From positions 595,919 to 659,918 of the forward strand of contig JAJNNX010000024.1 in the NCBI GenBank assembly GCA_023159155.1: 64,000 nt of DNA, written 5' to 3'. The notes under the pieces are model-generated. The model was not told the DNA's origin and searched no databases. It saw nothing but the letters and a program-made list of their open reading frames with translations. The DNA is from Ustulina deusta. Its lineage: Eukaryota; Ascomycota; Sordariomycetes; Xylariales; Xylariaceae. Within the stretch, counting starts at the first letter, position 1. Each line of letters begins with the position of its first letter. A program made the position numbers and the translations under genes. Below are positions 1 to 11,246 of the stretch, piece by piece.

Positions 1-491
1 CGTAGGATAATATTAGAATGTAGAGGTTGGGGAATGACTGTAACAAAATACTCGTTATCTACGACACGAAAAACCCATTTACGGAGATACGATATACGCA
101 AGTTTTTCAAGATGGGACTTGGCTGGGAACAGGGTAGTCAAGCGCGTAGAGAGATTCAATGTAGCTTCTCAGTAGAACCGTATCAGTCAAATTAACGCAC
201 TGCTCAACTCTAGCTTAAAAACTCTACCAATCAAAACGCCAAAGTCCTGAAGCTATGCCTGCAATCTGATGATCATGTCGAATTGGGTTAACTGAACCGA
301 CCCGAACCCAACCCAGCCCGGAGTTTAGACAACACAAACACCCGCATTTCCGTTGACATGACTCTTACCTTTGATTGAAGCCGTCGTCAATCATGCTGCA
401 AAATTAACATAAATACTGTGATTGCCACTCGATTTCAATTCTATCAGATCATTTGTATTTTAATTTGTTGTCTCGTTGAATTGGTATAGTC
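1..491. other. Gene-free left edge
   Basis: I see no convincing reading frame here. The last ~150 bases are the 5' flank of the dehydrogenase gene that starts at 492. Confidence 0.5.
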
Positions 492-1360
492 ATGGCTGTC
501 ATCCTCATCACTGGCGCTAATCGCGGCATCGGCTTCGCCATTGCTCAAGCCATTTCTATCTCCCTTCCGACAAGTACTGTCCTTATTGGTTGTCGCGATG
601 TCAACCTAGGACAAGAAGCAATTAAACGCTTACAGATGAATGGAGTCACTGCTACTTTCCATACTATTCCACTCGATATAGAGAGCGATGCATCCATTGC
701 TGCTGCGACGGCAATAGTCAGTGAGAAGTTTGGAAAGCTTGATAGTAAGTACTCACACGATTCTTTCTGCCGTAGCGATATTAATATGAATAGTCTTAAT
801 CAATAATGCTATCAAGCTCGACATCTCATCCTCGACCGAGATAGAGGAGCTGCGCAAAACCTCCAATTCTAATTTTAATAATGCCGTAACATCGAACAAC
901 ATCATCACTCGTGCCTTTGTGCCTTTGCTCCGAAAAGCCTCTTGGCCGCGAGTGATTATGATTTCAAGCACACGAGGGAGCATTCAGAAGAATGCGAACA
1001 GAGAGGTTTGAACGCCTCCACCGTAATAATTCATTACTATCTAGAACTTTCACCTAACATTTTTGTCCACAGCTGCCGCCTACTCTCTCGATCGACTACT
1101 GTGTCGTTAAAGCTGCCCTCAACATGCTTGCCGTGCAATTGCAAGTTGCAGAAGACGGAAATGACGAAAACAATAAAATCACCTTTTGGGTGGCTAGTCC
1201 GGGCCACTGCAAGACAGGATTCAACGGATTCAAAGGCCACAAAGACCCTCTTGAGGGCGCCGAAGTAGTCTTAAGGTTACTCCAGTCGAAAAGGGGCGAA
1301 CTTCGAGGCGCCACGTTTTGGGAGTTTGAAGAAGGCGAGTTCCGGGAGGTTCCTTGGTGA
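492..1360 (+). CDS. Short-chain dehydrogenase/reductase (SDR), 3 exons
   Basis: NAD(P)-dependent oxidoreductase of the classical SDR fold, substrate unknown. Exons by eye: 492-744, 794-1005, 1073-1360. Both introns are GT-AG (GTAAGT donor for the first, GTTTGA for the second), and splicing gives one continuous frame of 250 residues. The N-terminus carries the Rossmann glycine motif TGANRGIG. Exon 2 restores an NNA motif (NNAI here; NNAG is usual) and an ISS segment holding the candidate catalytic serine. Exon 3 gives the YxxxK catalytic pair as YCVVK, followed by AALNML and a SPGHCKTGF segment matching the PG motif after the active site. Family membership is strong. No signal peptide is visible, so the product is probably cytosolic. 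No cluster partner shows the substrate. Confidence 0.85.
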
Positions 1361-2417
1361 CAGGTCTTTCCTAGATGCTTCTGTGTACTCTCAACTCGCT
1401 TTTATAGATATTACAATGATCTAACTTGTTAAGCTATACTACCCTCTAAAATTTGGGATTCTCGATTGGCTAACTGATAAATGACAACGGTTTTTAGTAG
1501 ACCCAGACTCAGACCCAGCCTGTTAGAGCTTACACTCGTGATTTTCCAGGATTTATTTATGTTTCGATTTAGATAGTTAGACATACTCTGCCCAGCTCTG
1601 CAAAACAAGCAACAATCTTGGCTACTGTGTCTCTGCTAGGTAGTATACTAGATAGTATAGTACGTTACGATTTGCCCATGTCTTTATCTGATGCCGCCTA
1701 TCCAAAAAGAGGCGAGACAAATATAGGCAGCTCTACACTGAAAAAAACCAAGAAGCGGACTTTACAATGGAGTTTATGCAAGCCGGACTTTAGCGGCGAT
1801 ATGCTGACAAGGCTGCATTAGTGGCTTATCCCACAGTATATCTAGTATATCCTCATATATCTTAGGTATATGGTAGGTTGGTGACCATCTAGGTATGCTG
1901 AAAAAAGTGAACTATTAGGGCAATAGTAATAAGATGGCGTAAGCTCGAGTGCGACATTAGGTGACTATGAAATTTAAATCAAAAGACGCGTTATGCATCA
2001 CGTTTCCAGTGCAATAATGCCGGCATCCATTTTGGGTTTTCCCCTGAGGCTTCTCCGATCATGGGAGGGGCTATAAATAGGAGCGCTTCTTTATATTTTG
2101 TATAGACCTGAATCGGACAAAGTCTTCGTCAGCGTGAAAAGCCCCAGAGGACAAGAAATACCGAAACAAATCACTCCCACTCTCAATTCACGCGCGATAT
2201 GCAGTCTTCTATTCGATACAACATTGCTTCAAGCATTCTTATTGTGATTAGGTGATAATAGAACACAAGTTCAATTACAAGAGTTGTGAAAGGACTTTGA
2301 CACTACCCTGGGTCTCACGTATCCTCGTGCGTAGTGTCAACGTTGAAAAGCTGCTACGTTTTTCTCGTTACCGCAACAAGAGCGAAATCCCGTTGTCCAG
2401 TTCTGTGCCCAATTTTA
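1361..2417. other. Intergenic between two convergent genes
   Basis: Short frames at 1618-1821 and 2252-2443 show no recognisable domain. The stretch holds one copy of a dispersed repeat (2006-2125). Confidence 0.5.
2006..2125 (+). repeat. Dispersed repeat, long copy
   Basis: Starts CCAGTGCAATAAT and ends ATCGGACAAAGTCT. Both ends and the TTTATATTTTGTAT-like middle recur at 18676-18742, where about 50 internal bases are missing. This copy contains CTATAAATAG at 2071-2080, which resembles a TATA box. Copy number outside the window is unknown. Confidence 0.6.
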
Positions 2418-3380
2418 CTACTGGCCAAGAATCGCATTCATGATGATATCTCGGTTAAAATTCCCACCGCAAAGCACAATGACACTGGTCTCGCCGACCA
2501 ATGTAGGCGCAACCTTGGTGAAGCCCGCAAGGGCGAGGGCAGCGGAGCCTTCGACAATCATATTCTCGTTAAACGCGAGTTCTCTCAACGCTGCCTTGAT
2601 CTCCTCCTCGCCGCATTCTACGACGTGGTCTACAACAGACATTGCTAGCGGGAGCGTGATCGTATCTGCGTCGATACCGCCCGCCACGGCATCAGCCAGG
2701 GTACTCTGGTGTTCTATCTCAACTACACGACCCGCAGCCATAGATTCGGCAAGGGCCTTTGAGTGAGTTGCAGCTACACCGTATATCTTCGTACGCGGAC
2801 TAAAGGCTTTCATGACTGCCCCGATGCCACTGATTAGCCCGCCGCCGCCCATGGAGACGAAAATATTGTCCACTTGCTCGCATTGCTCTAGGATCTCGAG
2901 CCCGATCGTCCCTTGCCCTGCTATGATATCGGGGTCGTTGTAAGGGGAAATGTAGGTATAATCCTGAGACTTGGCGAGTTGCTGCGCATGCTGTTCTGCC
3001 AGGCCCGTCTCACTACCATGGAGAATCACATCCACTCCATATGATTGGATTTTTGCCAATTTTTCAGGCACCACGGTTTCCGGGAGTACGATGGTGAGAT
3101 GTTTGGAGAGAACTTGCGACGCCAACGCCGCGCCGATTCCGTGATTCCCCGATGATGCCGTGATTAATCGCCCGTGGTCGGGTTGGATGGACAGCTTAGA
3201 CATTGCGCCCCTGAACTTAAACGACCCTGTTGTTTGGAAATTCTCCAGCTTAAAGAGGACTTTTGAATTTGTCGCCGTTTTAGCTGTCCGTGATGGGACA
3301 AGGGGAGTCTGGTAGATATAGCTGCGAATGCGACTTCTGGCTTGGACAGCAAGGGCTGCCGTTTGAAAGTACGAGTCCAT
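2418..3380 (-). CDS. PLP-dependent threonine dehydratase / serine racemase-like enzyme
   Basis: Fold-type II PLP enzyme of the tryptophan synthase beta superfamily, 320 residues, single exon. The Schiff-base lysine is K55 in SFKFRGA. The phosphate and substrate loop SSGNHG lies at about 76-81, the PLP-phosphate glycine loop SMGGGGLISG near 175-185, and a late CGGNFN near 305-311 matches the cofactor-ring contact of serine racemases. The length fits serine racemase, catabolic threonine dehydratase or threo-3-hydroxyaspartate ammonia-lyase (about 320-330) and lacks the ACT-like regulatory domain of biosynthetic threonine deaminase. The reaction is therefore probably ammonia elimination from serine, threonine or a hydroxyaspartate, or racemisation; sequence reading cannot separate these. 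No targeting peptide is visible, so probably cytosolic. It converges on the SDR gene. Confidence 0.88.
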   Translation of the reverse strand: MDSYFQTAALAVQARSRIRSYIYQTPLVPSRTAKTATNSKVLFKLENFQTTGSFKFRGAMSKLSIQPDHGRLITASSGNHGIGAALASQVLSKHLTIVLPETVVPEKLAKIQSYGVDVILHGSETGLAEQHAQQLAKSQDYTYISPYNDPDIIAGQGTIGLEILEQCEQVDNIFVSMGGGGLISGIGAVMKAFSPRTKIYGVAATHSKALAESMAAGRVVEIEHQSTLADAVAGGIDADTITLPLAMSVVDHVVECGEEEIKAALRELAFNENMIVEGSAALALAGFTKVAPTLVGETSVIVLCGGNFNRDIIMNAILGQ

Positions 3381-3385
3381 TATAT

Positions 3386-3910
3386 TTTTTCGGCTAGTTC
3401 CGCTCCCTTCTCTTCATCGTCTTGTATCGAGAAGCATAGAAGGAGGGCGATGGTAGAGCTAAGGGGGGAGGATGGGAAAGTTTACCCCTCATTTGATGAT
3501 GTGAATGGATTGCTTGAAAATTGCCCGCTGAGAGTGGAGCAACGCGAGTTCTGTTGTCAGACTACTCCATCAGAGCTCTTTTATACTTATTAAGATCAAG
3601 ACATTTGATTCATCAATACTAGCTCAGAACTGAATGTTTTGGCATATGGTTATTAAGGTATATTCTACAAAGTCTCAAGCTCCCTAGCACCCAGCTGACT
3701 CGTGAAAGCTTCTTCTCGACAGCATTGATTTTCCCAATTATCTTTGACCATACGGACATTCACGTAGAATCACCTCCACTCGAATTATAGTCCGTCAGCA
3801 AGCTCTCGGGAGAGCAGTAGGTATACAGGGTCCTGGCGTACCAGCACAATCAAAATCTTCACTCCCTTCCTTTCCCCTCTTCCTGTCATAGACGGCTGTG
3901 TTGACGAATC
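3386..3910. other. Intergenic, no gene seen
   Basis: A frame at 3342-3593 overlaps the start of the PLP gene on the other strand and has no recognisable domain. Confidence 0.5.
3578..3585 (-). promoter_or_regulatory. Candidate TATA box of the PLP enzyme gene
   Basis: TATAAAAG on the minus strand, about 200 bases upstream of the ATG at 3380. Position and match are plausible only. Confidence 0.3.
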
Positions 3911-4697
3911 TCACTCCTGTAGTCGACTGAGAGGATTGCGGCTAGCTCGCGTTGGAAGACGGGCCACCATTGAAGTGCCCTGTCTCATGGGAATTTTTGC
4001 TTTGCCCTGGTACTTTGGCTGATGCCACTCCCTTCTGCAGAATTGCCCACATTGGTGCCGCTGGAAGAACGAACGGATTCCTTCGGGGCCCAGATCGGTA
4101 GGGCCGTAGTTCTGAAGCTGCGACATGATAACAGGGTCCGAGAGGATGCTGCGATGTTGGTAAGCTCGCAGCTTGTAGGACAGAGCACAGGCAGAGGAAT
4201 GCGTTCACTTACTATCCATTCCTGTAAGACCCTCCTTGAAGATCGCACAAGAGGAGCTGGCCACCTGAGTTGTGGTAGGAGAAATGGCTCAGAGCTTGCA
4301 TAGCTTGGCTCCAAGCACCACTGGTAGTGTCGGCCCAACCACTGTTGCTGTTGAACTTCTCAAAGTTCTCAATCATAGGCTCCACGAGATTCTTAGCGCC
4401 GGTTGTGTCATAGGTCCAGATCTGAGGCGTGTTCAGAAGAATGCGTTGGCTGATGACATCGGCATTGTGCCAATCGTCGATCACCTTCTGTGTGCAGCGA
4501 ATAATGTTCATTTCCTCGTTAAAATAATGCGTTTCGTAGACCGAACCTGTCTTGAATTCCTTGGAAACGCATCTTTGGCCACGCCTTGCGCCCACAGTGT
4601 ATTCGCCCTCATAAACGTTCTTGAAGGCCCCCGAGGCAAACAGCTGATCTCTGTAGATTATTGCACGGGTGGCATTGTTGTTCCTTGAGTTAGACAT
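3911..4697 (-). CDS. Alpha-kinase family (atypical protein kinase), short form
   Basis: Atypical Ser/Thr kinase of the alpha-kinase (eEF2K/MHCK) family, 240 residues. Two exons on the minus strand, 4697-4213 and 4148-3911, joined over a 64-base GTAAGT...CAG intron. Visible landmarks: a glycine-rich GAFKNVYEG loop (about 23-31), the ATP lysine K46 in VSKEF, LVEPMIE, the catalytic stretch LLLCDLQGG (D152) followed after the splice by LSDPVI (D166), and a C-terminal zinc-site motif HxCxxxC (H193, C195, C199). The HxCxxFC zinc signature is diagnostic for the family. The protein is little more than the kinase domain, without the calmodulin or Sel1-type regions of eEF2K, so its substrate cannot be inferred. 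Fungal genomes often carry several such short copies. Confidence 0.85.
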
Positions 4698-7299
4698 AGT
4701 AAGTAGGGGCCACGATACTGTTGGTAAAAGCTTGATCCAAGGCGAAATTGTCGGGGTTTAATGTAGCGGTTCAATGGAGGACGGCAGATGCGTCGAGATG
4801 TGTCGAGAGGACTCGAGACAAGAGGTAGCTGAAGTGTTTGCAAAGGAGAACGTTTGACGCGTAGAAACAGACAGAACGTGTTTTTTCCCTAGCCACAAGT
4901 ACCCGACGGCCAGGCACTGTACAAACGCGGCGACTTGGCAACGGTTGCTAACAGCCTCCGGTGTGATTACGGCGACGCGATTTGTCTGGTGGCTTCTGTA
5001 CCGAACACGTTGCAGGCAATTGCACGTTCACCCCCTGCTATTTTAAGCAGTCCAGTAAGGAAGATGTTGGAATGGCGATCGGAGATGTCCTGAAGTCTCG
5101 TGGTCATTCCATACGGATACAGGATACACACTTCGAGGAGGAGTGAATTGAAGAACGATGTTGGTGGGAGGAGTAGTGAATGCCAACCTGGCCGGAGCTA
5201 GCATTTAGTCTACCTGGGCAGAAACTAGGTAATTCCCTGTAGGTTTGGTAGTGGACCTGCTCCAAATCCTAGCACAGATCACTCACCGGGATGGATGAAG
5301 ATATCATTGAAACTCGGGCTGGTTGGCTGACTAATCGGCTTACCTAACTTGCCATCCCCTATCCATTGTAGAGGCGCTCTTGTACCTAAGGTGGCTCAAA
5401 AAAAGGTACTGTCCGTGCTTTTCTAAAGCCGAAAATGATCTTTATTATATGAAGTACAATTTCTGCACAAGTTCATAAATAATAAAAAAGACCGTGTAGA
5501 GCCAACTTGGAAGTTACACTATGTCCCTAAAATGGAAAGCTTTGCCGGCGAAGCTCCATTTTTAGTACGCTGTAAATCAAAGTGCAAGGCACTTCAATTT
5601 AAATTTTTCCTTCTTTTTAACTGCTTCTATACCAGGGGAGAACCCCTGGGACCCCCCTTCGCCTGCGGCGGTAGGTCTGGCTGTATGGGTATGGTCTCGA
5701 ATAGCTGTAACCAGAGTCCTACCTAGGTAGTTCCAGGGGCCTCGAACCACTATTTAGAAAGATTCTAGGCGAAGAGTGCGTTAGCCACGGAGTACCTAGA
5801 TTTAGAGTTGTGGTCAATTTCCTTGGCATACATAAGCCAATCAGAAGGCCAGGATTTCGGATTTGACCAATCAGAGGCGAGAGGACAAATATAGAGTTTT
5901 TGGACGACCGATATTAACATCAAGCTTCGCAAGCACGACTTTCAGGGTTAATGCAAAGCTTTCCAATAACCTATTTTTCAATGTGGTATTTTTTGGGCAA
6001 TTAACTTAGTTCTAAAAGCTGCGATATATCATGCTTTCTATAGTGAAGATACTTGAACCTAGACAAAAAACGGGCACGGCTTTTTTTGAGTGACTGTAGA
6101 TGATGTCGTAGTCTCCAACAATCAACAAGCATGGAGGTACGTGCAGAAAATCTATCTACTCCAATGCCGAGTCTATTTTCAACGAAAAAATAACCATACA
6201 CACATATTGTAGGTAGGTCTACTGAAACATTCTCAATCGCCCGGTTCTGAACAAAATGACAACAGCCCACAATTAGTGTTTTTAGATGGTCCCAGCGCCT
6301 TTGCTTCTTCGTGCTTCTTTAATTTGTGTTCCGACCTCTGCGGCTTCTCTCTATCGCCTTTGACTCGTGTATGCCTCCTGAAGTACCCCCGTGCATCGTG
6401 ATTCGTCAAGACCCCGGGATAAGGGCGCCCTTTGCGGTCTCTAGCGCGCTCAATGCCCTGCTCAGTCTTAGCGGGCGCTCCTGACTCAGCAGCCTTGAAT
6501 GTCTCTCAAGTAGATCCAGCCTCGACGTTTCGGCCTTGGCTAATTGTCCCGCCGCATCTACGAGGAGACCCATAACGGTTGATGCACGTAACTGTTGCTG
6601 GCGCGGTACCCCTGTTGTTTCATTACTTATCCAAGTTGCAGACCTGGCTATGACAATTAAACCCGTTAATGTTGGGACAGTCAGCCTGTATTCTGCAAGG
6701 CTCTAAAAATGGCTTAATTGATTTTGCTTCATATGACGGACTAGTGGACCCCACGCTAGTCCCGAAGCAGTTGATGAGGCTATTCGCAAGTGCCATGGGC
6801 TAAGTGGGAGATGTAACTAGTTGGACCGGAAGCACTTCGGAAGCTGAGTCAGCCGTTCGCACACTTGGTTATATAGCGAACAGCCCATACAGGCTGGGCA
6901 GTTCACATATAGACTATGTAAGAGATATACTGTTTTCTGAGCCCTAGATCCACCGCACTGTCAGACTTCACAAAAACGCTTTTCACGCTTGTGGACCAGA
7001 AATCCTACCAAATACCAACTTTGCTAGCTCGGGAAATAACACGCCTCAGTGCACTTTGTGAATTCGTTGGCGGTATATCGTAGCTTGTGGCTACCCAGGC
7101 AGCTTAGCTACCTTTATTACTATTATAACTCACTGATTTAAAAGTGAGTTAGTTTATAGTACATCTTACTATATTCAGACTGCTTTTACTCAACTTGAAT
7201 GTGTATGTGTGATAGGTAGGTGGACCTCGGACTTAGCTATCCTGGATAGGCTATCCAGCCTCGAGCCCTGGCTTAGAATAAAGCTATAGCGGCCTCGCA

Positions 7300-7342
7300 C
7301 AATACCCTCTATTGTTATCCCAATATAAGAAAGAGGGTATTG
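7300..7342. repeat. Perfect 11-bp inverted repeat (hairpin)
   Basis: CAATACCCTCT at 7300-7310 pairs exactly with AGAGGGTATTG at 7332-7342 across a 21-base loop. It could fold in RNA or be an element remnant; no gene lies beside it. Confidence 0.5.
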
Positions 7343-7424
7343 TCCCGGGCAGTGTTAGCATAGCTTAGTTATACTAGTGCCATTTAAGAAAGACATGAAC
7401 CTCCTGAATCTGCGAGACGGGGGA

Positions 7425-7467
7425 GGCTTACGAACCCCGGTGCCACTCAGACGTTCCAACTTAACTA
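7425..7467 (-). other. tRNA-like Pol III box pair (SINE or tRNA relic)
   Basis: On the minus strand TAGTTAAGTTGG (7467-7456) fits the A-box consensus TRGYNNARNNG. About 20 bases downstream GGTTCGTAAGCC (7436-7425) resembles the B box GGTTCGANTCC, with changes at the end. The flanks do not form an acceptor stem, so this is not a working tRNA gene. Confidence 0.25.
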
Positions 7468-7690
7468 CCTAGATACCTTAATGACTATTACCAACTACCC
7501 ATATACAGACCACTAAGATTGTTGAGCACGCAGTGGATATCTAATAACAAAACCTAAAGTATGTTATAAACCCATTTATTACGAAGGCGGTGGTCGATGG
7601 ATCACGTATTGATACAGTTTGTTAACCGCTTACGAATTAGGGCCGTTTTGCTAAGTATTCTAACAACGGACGAGAAAAGAAAAAGGCCAC

Positions 7691-7825
7691 CCACCACACC
7701 AGCTCGATTGCCACCAGGACTATTAGCTGGATCCAGCATAGATACTTATATTCCTTTAACACACCCTTTTTAATGCCTTAGTAGGCCTTCCTATCTCCCT
7801 GTTGAGCTTTATTACAGGTCCTCGT
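7691..7825 (-). repeat. 3'-end segment shared with the gene at 16666, copy 1
   Basis: Begins CCACCACACCAGCT and shares CACCAGGACTAT, GGATCCA, an ATTCCT...AACAC stretch and the TTCATTA/TTTATTA around the stop codon with 16561-16680. The two stop codons fall at the same place in the alignment, so the similarity runs from downstream DNA into the last codons of both genes. Confidence 0.7.
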
Positions 7826-9428
7826 CGAGCGGCTCGACTTTAATGTCAACGTTGTCGTCATCGAGAGTCTGCCTGGGTGCTAATTCAAGCATCTCCATCT
7901 CTTCCTCAGTCACCTTTTCGTCTTCTCCCTCCTTTGCATCTAGACCAGGAATTGGTCCCTTGTCCATCAAGTCATTATCGTCATCACCATCATGATCATA
8001 AAAGACATCATGATCAACGACATCATGCTCAGGGATAGGATCTTGCCCATTCCCGTCACTGAAACCTTCCCACGAATCTGAATCCCCCACACCATCAACA
8101 TCCTCTTCTTCAACCACGGTCGTTCGACCTAGACCTCTCTGCTCCTGTAGTCGCATATCTTTGAGCATCAAGGCGTTGCGAAGGCGATTGAACTCACGCA
8201 GATTGCGAGGTATTCCACCAATAGCACGGGAGTGGCATCTAACCTTGTAGCGCGTCTCCATGTCTGTAAAGATAGGAACTCCCAGATCTGACAACTTCTC
8301 AAAAGCCTTCTGGAGTCTGTATAGATCCGTAGGTAACACCCTGTAGGGGGCAAGGTCATCTTCCACTTCAACGTCCCTGTCAATCTGCTCCTCGTCGAAG
8401 TAACGATTCTCCAAGCTCTCTAGAACTTGAATCTCCCATGATGTGGCAAAGCCTCGCGATTGCCAGACCTCACGAGCTCTCTCTCCGATCCTGCGGAGAT
8501 CAAGGCTACCGTCTGCCAACTCAATCTCCTCCTTCATCACATCAAAGAACGGATGTCCGGTAGCTGAATCATCCATCGGTACACGTCGACGATCGTCAAT
8601 CCGACATGCGACGGCATATCTGATAAATAATGCCAACAAATTCATGTTGTCATTACACGGGGAGCTGAAGATGAGACGATCAAGTGCCAGGCAAAACCCT
8701 CTCGACCAATTGGGATTTGTTCGCGTTGTCTTCTTCAAGACCATATCCACCCCATACTCCATATTGTGTTCCGGCCCGATGATGTCTGTCGGGAATACTT
8801 GGCGAAGATGGCAACACCTACGCCAAAGTGGCAAGACATTTTGCTCAATGGGCAATCTTGCCATATAAACCCGCATCGGATCGCTCTCAAATCGTACCCG
8901 CATATCATCTTCCATCTCTTGTGTCCATGTATCCGAGATTATAGCCGCTGGGATGCGAGACAACAGGGCTTCGACGTTGGATACCTTTGGAACATCTCGG
9001 ATTCGATTGCCTGATCGTTTGAGGGTGTTGGTGAGTGTTTCTGGGAAGCGAGAGACAATTGACTTCAAGACACCAGGAAAGGCTCGACCTTTGGTGTCAT
9101 TGAGGCGAGGGTCATCATCATCGTTGTCGTCGTCATTATCGTCATCGTCATTCTCATCTCGCTCGTCCTCTTCCTCGTGCTCGTCCTCCTCGTACTCATC
9201 TTCGTCCTCCTCTTCACCCCGGACTCGTCCCACCACTCGCTGCTCCTCTCTCTCACTGCTAGGTCCATCTAGACCAGCCAAACTTCCACCACTCACGCTG
9301 CTCGCCCCGCCATCCACCCCCACGTCTCGAGGAACTTTTCTTGGTCGACCGCGACCGCGTTTGATTGGCGGGGCAGGAGGTGGAATAGGAATTGATCGGT
9401 TTCGGAGGTTTCGCTGTTGGTTCGACAT
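7812..9428 (-). CDS. Acidic AT-hook protein of unknown function
   Basis: Single exon, 538 residues. The N-terminus has a proline stretch and then KRGRGRPRK (about 23-31), a canonical AT-hook (RGRPRK) that binds the minor groove of AT-rich DNA and also serves as a nuclear signal. Residues about 70-110 are almost only Asp/Glu. A compact central part (about 120-440; e.g. IPAAIISDTW, PLWRRCCHLRQVF, NPNWSRGFCLALDRLIF) looks folded but matches no family I recognise. The C-terminus (about 445-538) is again acidic and ends in PLDEDL. A nuclear, chromatin-associated role is inferred from the AT-hook only. The 3' end and downstream flank are related to those of the Gly-rich gene at 16666-17874, although the rest of the two proteins is unlike. 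Confidence 0.75.
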   Translation of the reverse strand: MSNQQRNLRNRSIPIPPPAPPIKRGRGRPRKVPRDVGVDGGASSVSGGSLAGLDGPSSEREEQRVVGRVRGEEEDEDEYEEDEHEEEDERDENDDDDNDDDNDDDDPRLNDTKGRAFPGVLKSIVSRFPETLTNTLKRSGNRIRDVPKVSNVEALLSRIPAAIISDTWTQEMEDDMRVRFESDPMRVYMARLPIEQNVLPLWRRCCHLRQVFPTDIIGPEHNMEYGVDMVLKKTTRTNPNWSRGFCLALDRLIFSSPCNDNMNLLALFIRYAVACRIDDRRRVPMDDSATGHPFFDVMKEEIELADGSLDLRRIGERAREVWQSRGFATSWEIQVLESLENRYFDEEQIDRDVEVEDDLAPYRVLPTDLYRLQKAFEKLSDLGVPIFTDMETRYKVRCHSRAIGGIPRNLREFNRLRNALMLKDMRLQEQRGLGRTTVVEEEDVDGVGDSDSWEGFSDGNGQDPIPEHDVVDHDVFYDHDGDDDNDLMDKGPIPGLDAKEGEDEKVTEEEMEMLELAPRQTLDDDNVDIKVEPLDEDL

Positions 9429-11246
9429 CTTGGTATGTGGTTGTCGAGGTTCGGTTATTGATGGTGGATTGACAGTGTTGTTTGATAATAGGAAATGTTT
9501 GCAAATTCAAAAGTGCGGAAATTTTGAACCTGGGTCTCAGGATAGGAGTATTGTGCGTGCGTTGCTGTGCAAAAGGCCTTCGGCAGGGTTTGCATTGATA
9601 TCTACAATCAATACACATGTATGCTCGTCAACACTCTTGTATTAGGTACCATGAGGCATGTGAGCTATTTAGAGCAAGTCTCTAAGCATTAACCCCTACA
9701 ACATCTCCCCCTTCATTGCCCTCCATTCCCACCTGCTCTTAGAGTACTTCTACATGCCTAGGTACCTTGCGTACACTTCTCAGCACCACCAACCCCCACC
9801 GATATTGAATGAAGAACCTCCTGGGTTACTTGACCTCTCCCATTGTTCACGCATGCTGCGAGGTGCTGTAGGCGGAGGTCAAACAAATCACAAACAGTGT
9901 CGACATGGGAGTAATCAACAAACTGCGTAGGGGGTACAGTTGTAGGAGGAGGATTCTCGTGTGGAGTATAATATAACATATATTTCCAACCTAATTCGCC
10001 TAATCTCTATTTACGACCAGTCCTAGAAAGCCTTTGCTTGATTGCCACAGGTGTTGTTTGGTAGTAACCGGCACTACAATATAGACGTAGAAGGTCTCTC
10101 GATCCGGGCCTCATCCTCTGCTTCATTCTCATAACTGCCACCAGAGTGTAAGGAATTCGGCGATCTGAATTTCGAAGCCCAGATTGATTGACCTGGATTT
10201 CGTGAAGTTACGAATTGGGAGCTTGAGATTCGGTGTGGCATGAAAACTGGAGTTTGCGATTTCCGGGCCTGCGTAGACGTTTTTGCAAGAAGAGCGCCAA
10301 GAACAAACTCGTAAAGAAGGAAGGAATGGGGGCCACACCAGCTCTGGTCTTGTAAGGGAGACTCAGTAAGTACTTAAGTACCTCGGTAGACGCGGCCAGC
10401 AGGTCAGCCGCCATCCCTTATATCTTCCAATACAGCACAGGCCCGAACTATTTATGATATTGACGATCTCTACTAAGTACTTACTTAGCTAGCACCCCTC
10501 GTTCGATGCTCCAATACTCATACTACGACCCTTCTACTGCGACAACCCTGATACTACGACCCTTATACCACGACCCCCATACACGAGCCTTTACCAAGGT
10601 ACAATTCCTGACTCTAGATCTATCGATCTTGACCTGCTCTTCTTGACTCCAGATACCGACTGAAGACCTCGACTCGACAACACACGATCTAGCGGAAGAA
10701 CGATTCCCGAGCCAAGATTTCCGACGATATCCAGAAGCAGACGCCGGCACGAAAAGATACGCCAGAATTTACTCAACAACAGCCACAATAGCGTTCAGAA
10801 TCATCCATAACCCAACTCTATTGGGAGTCAACAACAGCAGGCTCATCAGTATCTTAATGACCGCATCTGAACGACCCAAGCAGATACTTGGACAAATCAA
10901 TGGCAGCAGAGAATATCACAATAGCTAATGCTTTCGGCGGATCAAAGGAAGCGCACGGTGTACAGTTTATCCGGTTCAAGTAGGGTTTAGCAATAGTCTC
11001 ACAATTGTAACTACACATATGATCACATTAGTACGAACAGTGGCTTAACATCAAGTGAGAACAATTCATGTTCATCTCGAACTATCATAAGGAAAAAAAA
11101 AACAAGCGGTGAAGACATAAAAACAAAGACCAAAAGTCCTTCTTCTCATGAGCTCTACCAGAGAGTCATAAGCACACAGGACCCAACCATCTCATCCTAT
11201 CCTATCCTGTCCCATCCTTATACACCAAAGGAAAATACACTCACCC
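9429..11246. other. 1.8-kb intergenic stretch
   Basis: No convincing gene. A 73-residue minus-strand frame at 9758-9979 has ordinary composition but no domain. Short palindromic AAGTACTTA / TACCTCGGTA words lie at about 10360-10500, and an imperfect tandem repeat lies at 10520-10580. Confidence 0.4.
10520..10580. repeat. Imperfect ~31-bp tandem repeat, two units
   Basis: Two units each begin ATACTACGACCCTT and continue with related ACNNCGAC words. Both frames are open for only short distances; coding value is doubtful. Confidence 0.4.

Larger units (their letters stand above)
4698..7811. other. 3.1-kb gene-free stretch with decayed repeats
   Basis: Frames at 5532-5726 and 6001-6270 look non-coding and match nothing I know. 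The stretch holds short inverted repeats, a tRNA-like promoter relic (7425-7467) and, at its end, the 3' flank shared with the gene at 16666. A mobile-element origin for parts of 6720-7000 is possible, but I cannot define ends. Confidence 0.4.

Noticed and set aside
5532..6270. Frames of 64 and 89 codons in the 5-7.8 kb gap
   Set aside because: No domain, no splice partners and AT-rich surroundings; length expected by chance.
8953..9645. 230-residue plus-strand Ser-rich frame
   Set aside because: Antisense shadow of the Asp/Glu tract of the AT-hook gene.
9758..9979. 73-residue minus-strand frame of ordinary composition
   Set aside because: No neighbour exons, domain or conserved motif; kept only as a remark in the intergenic entry.
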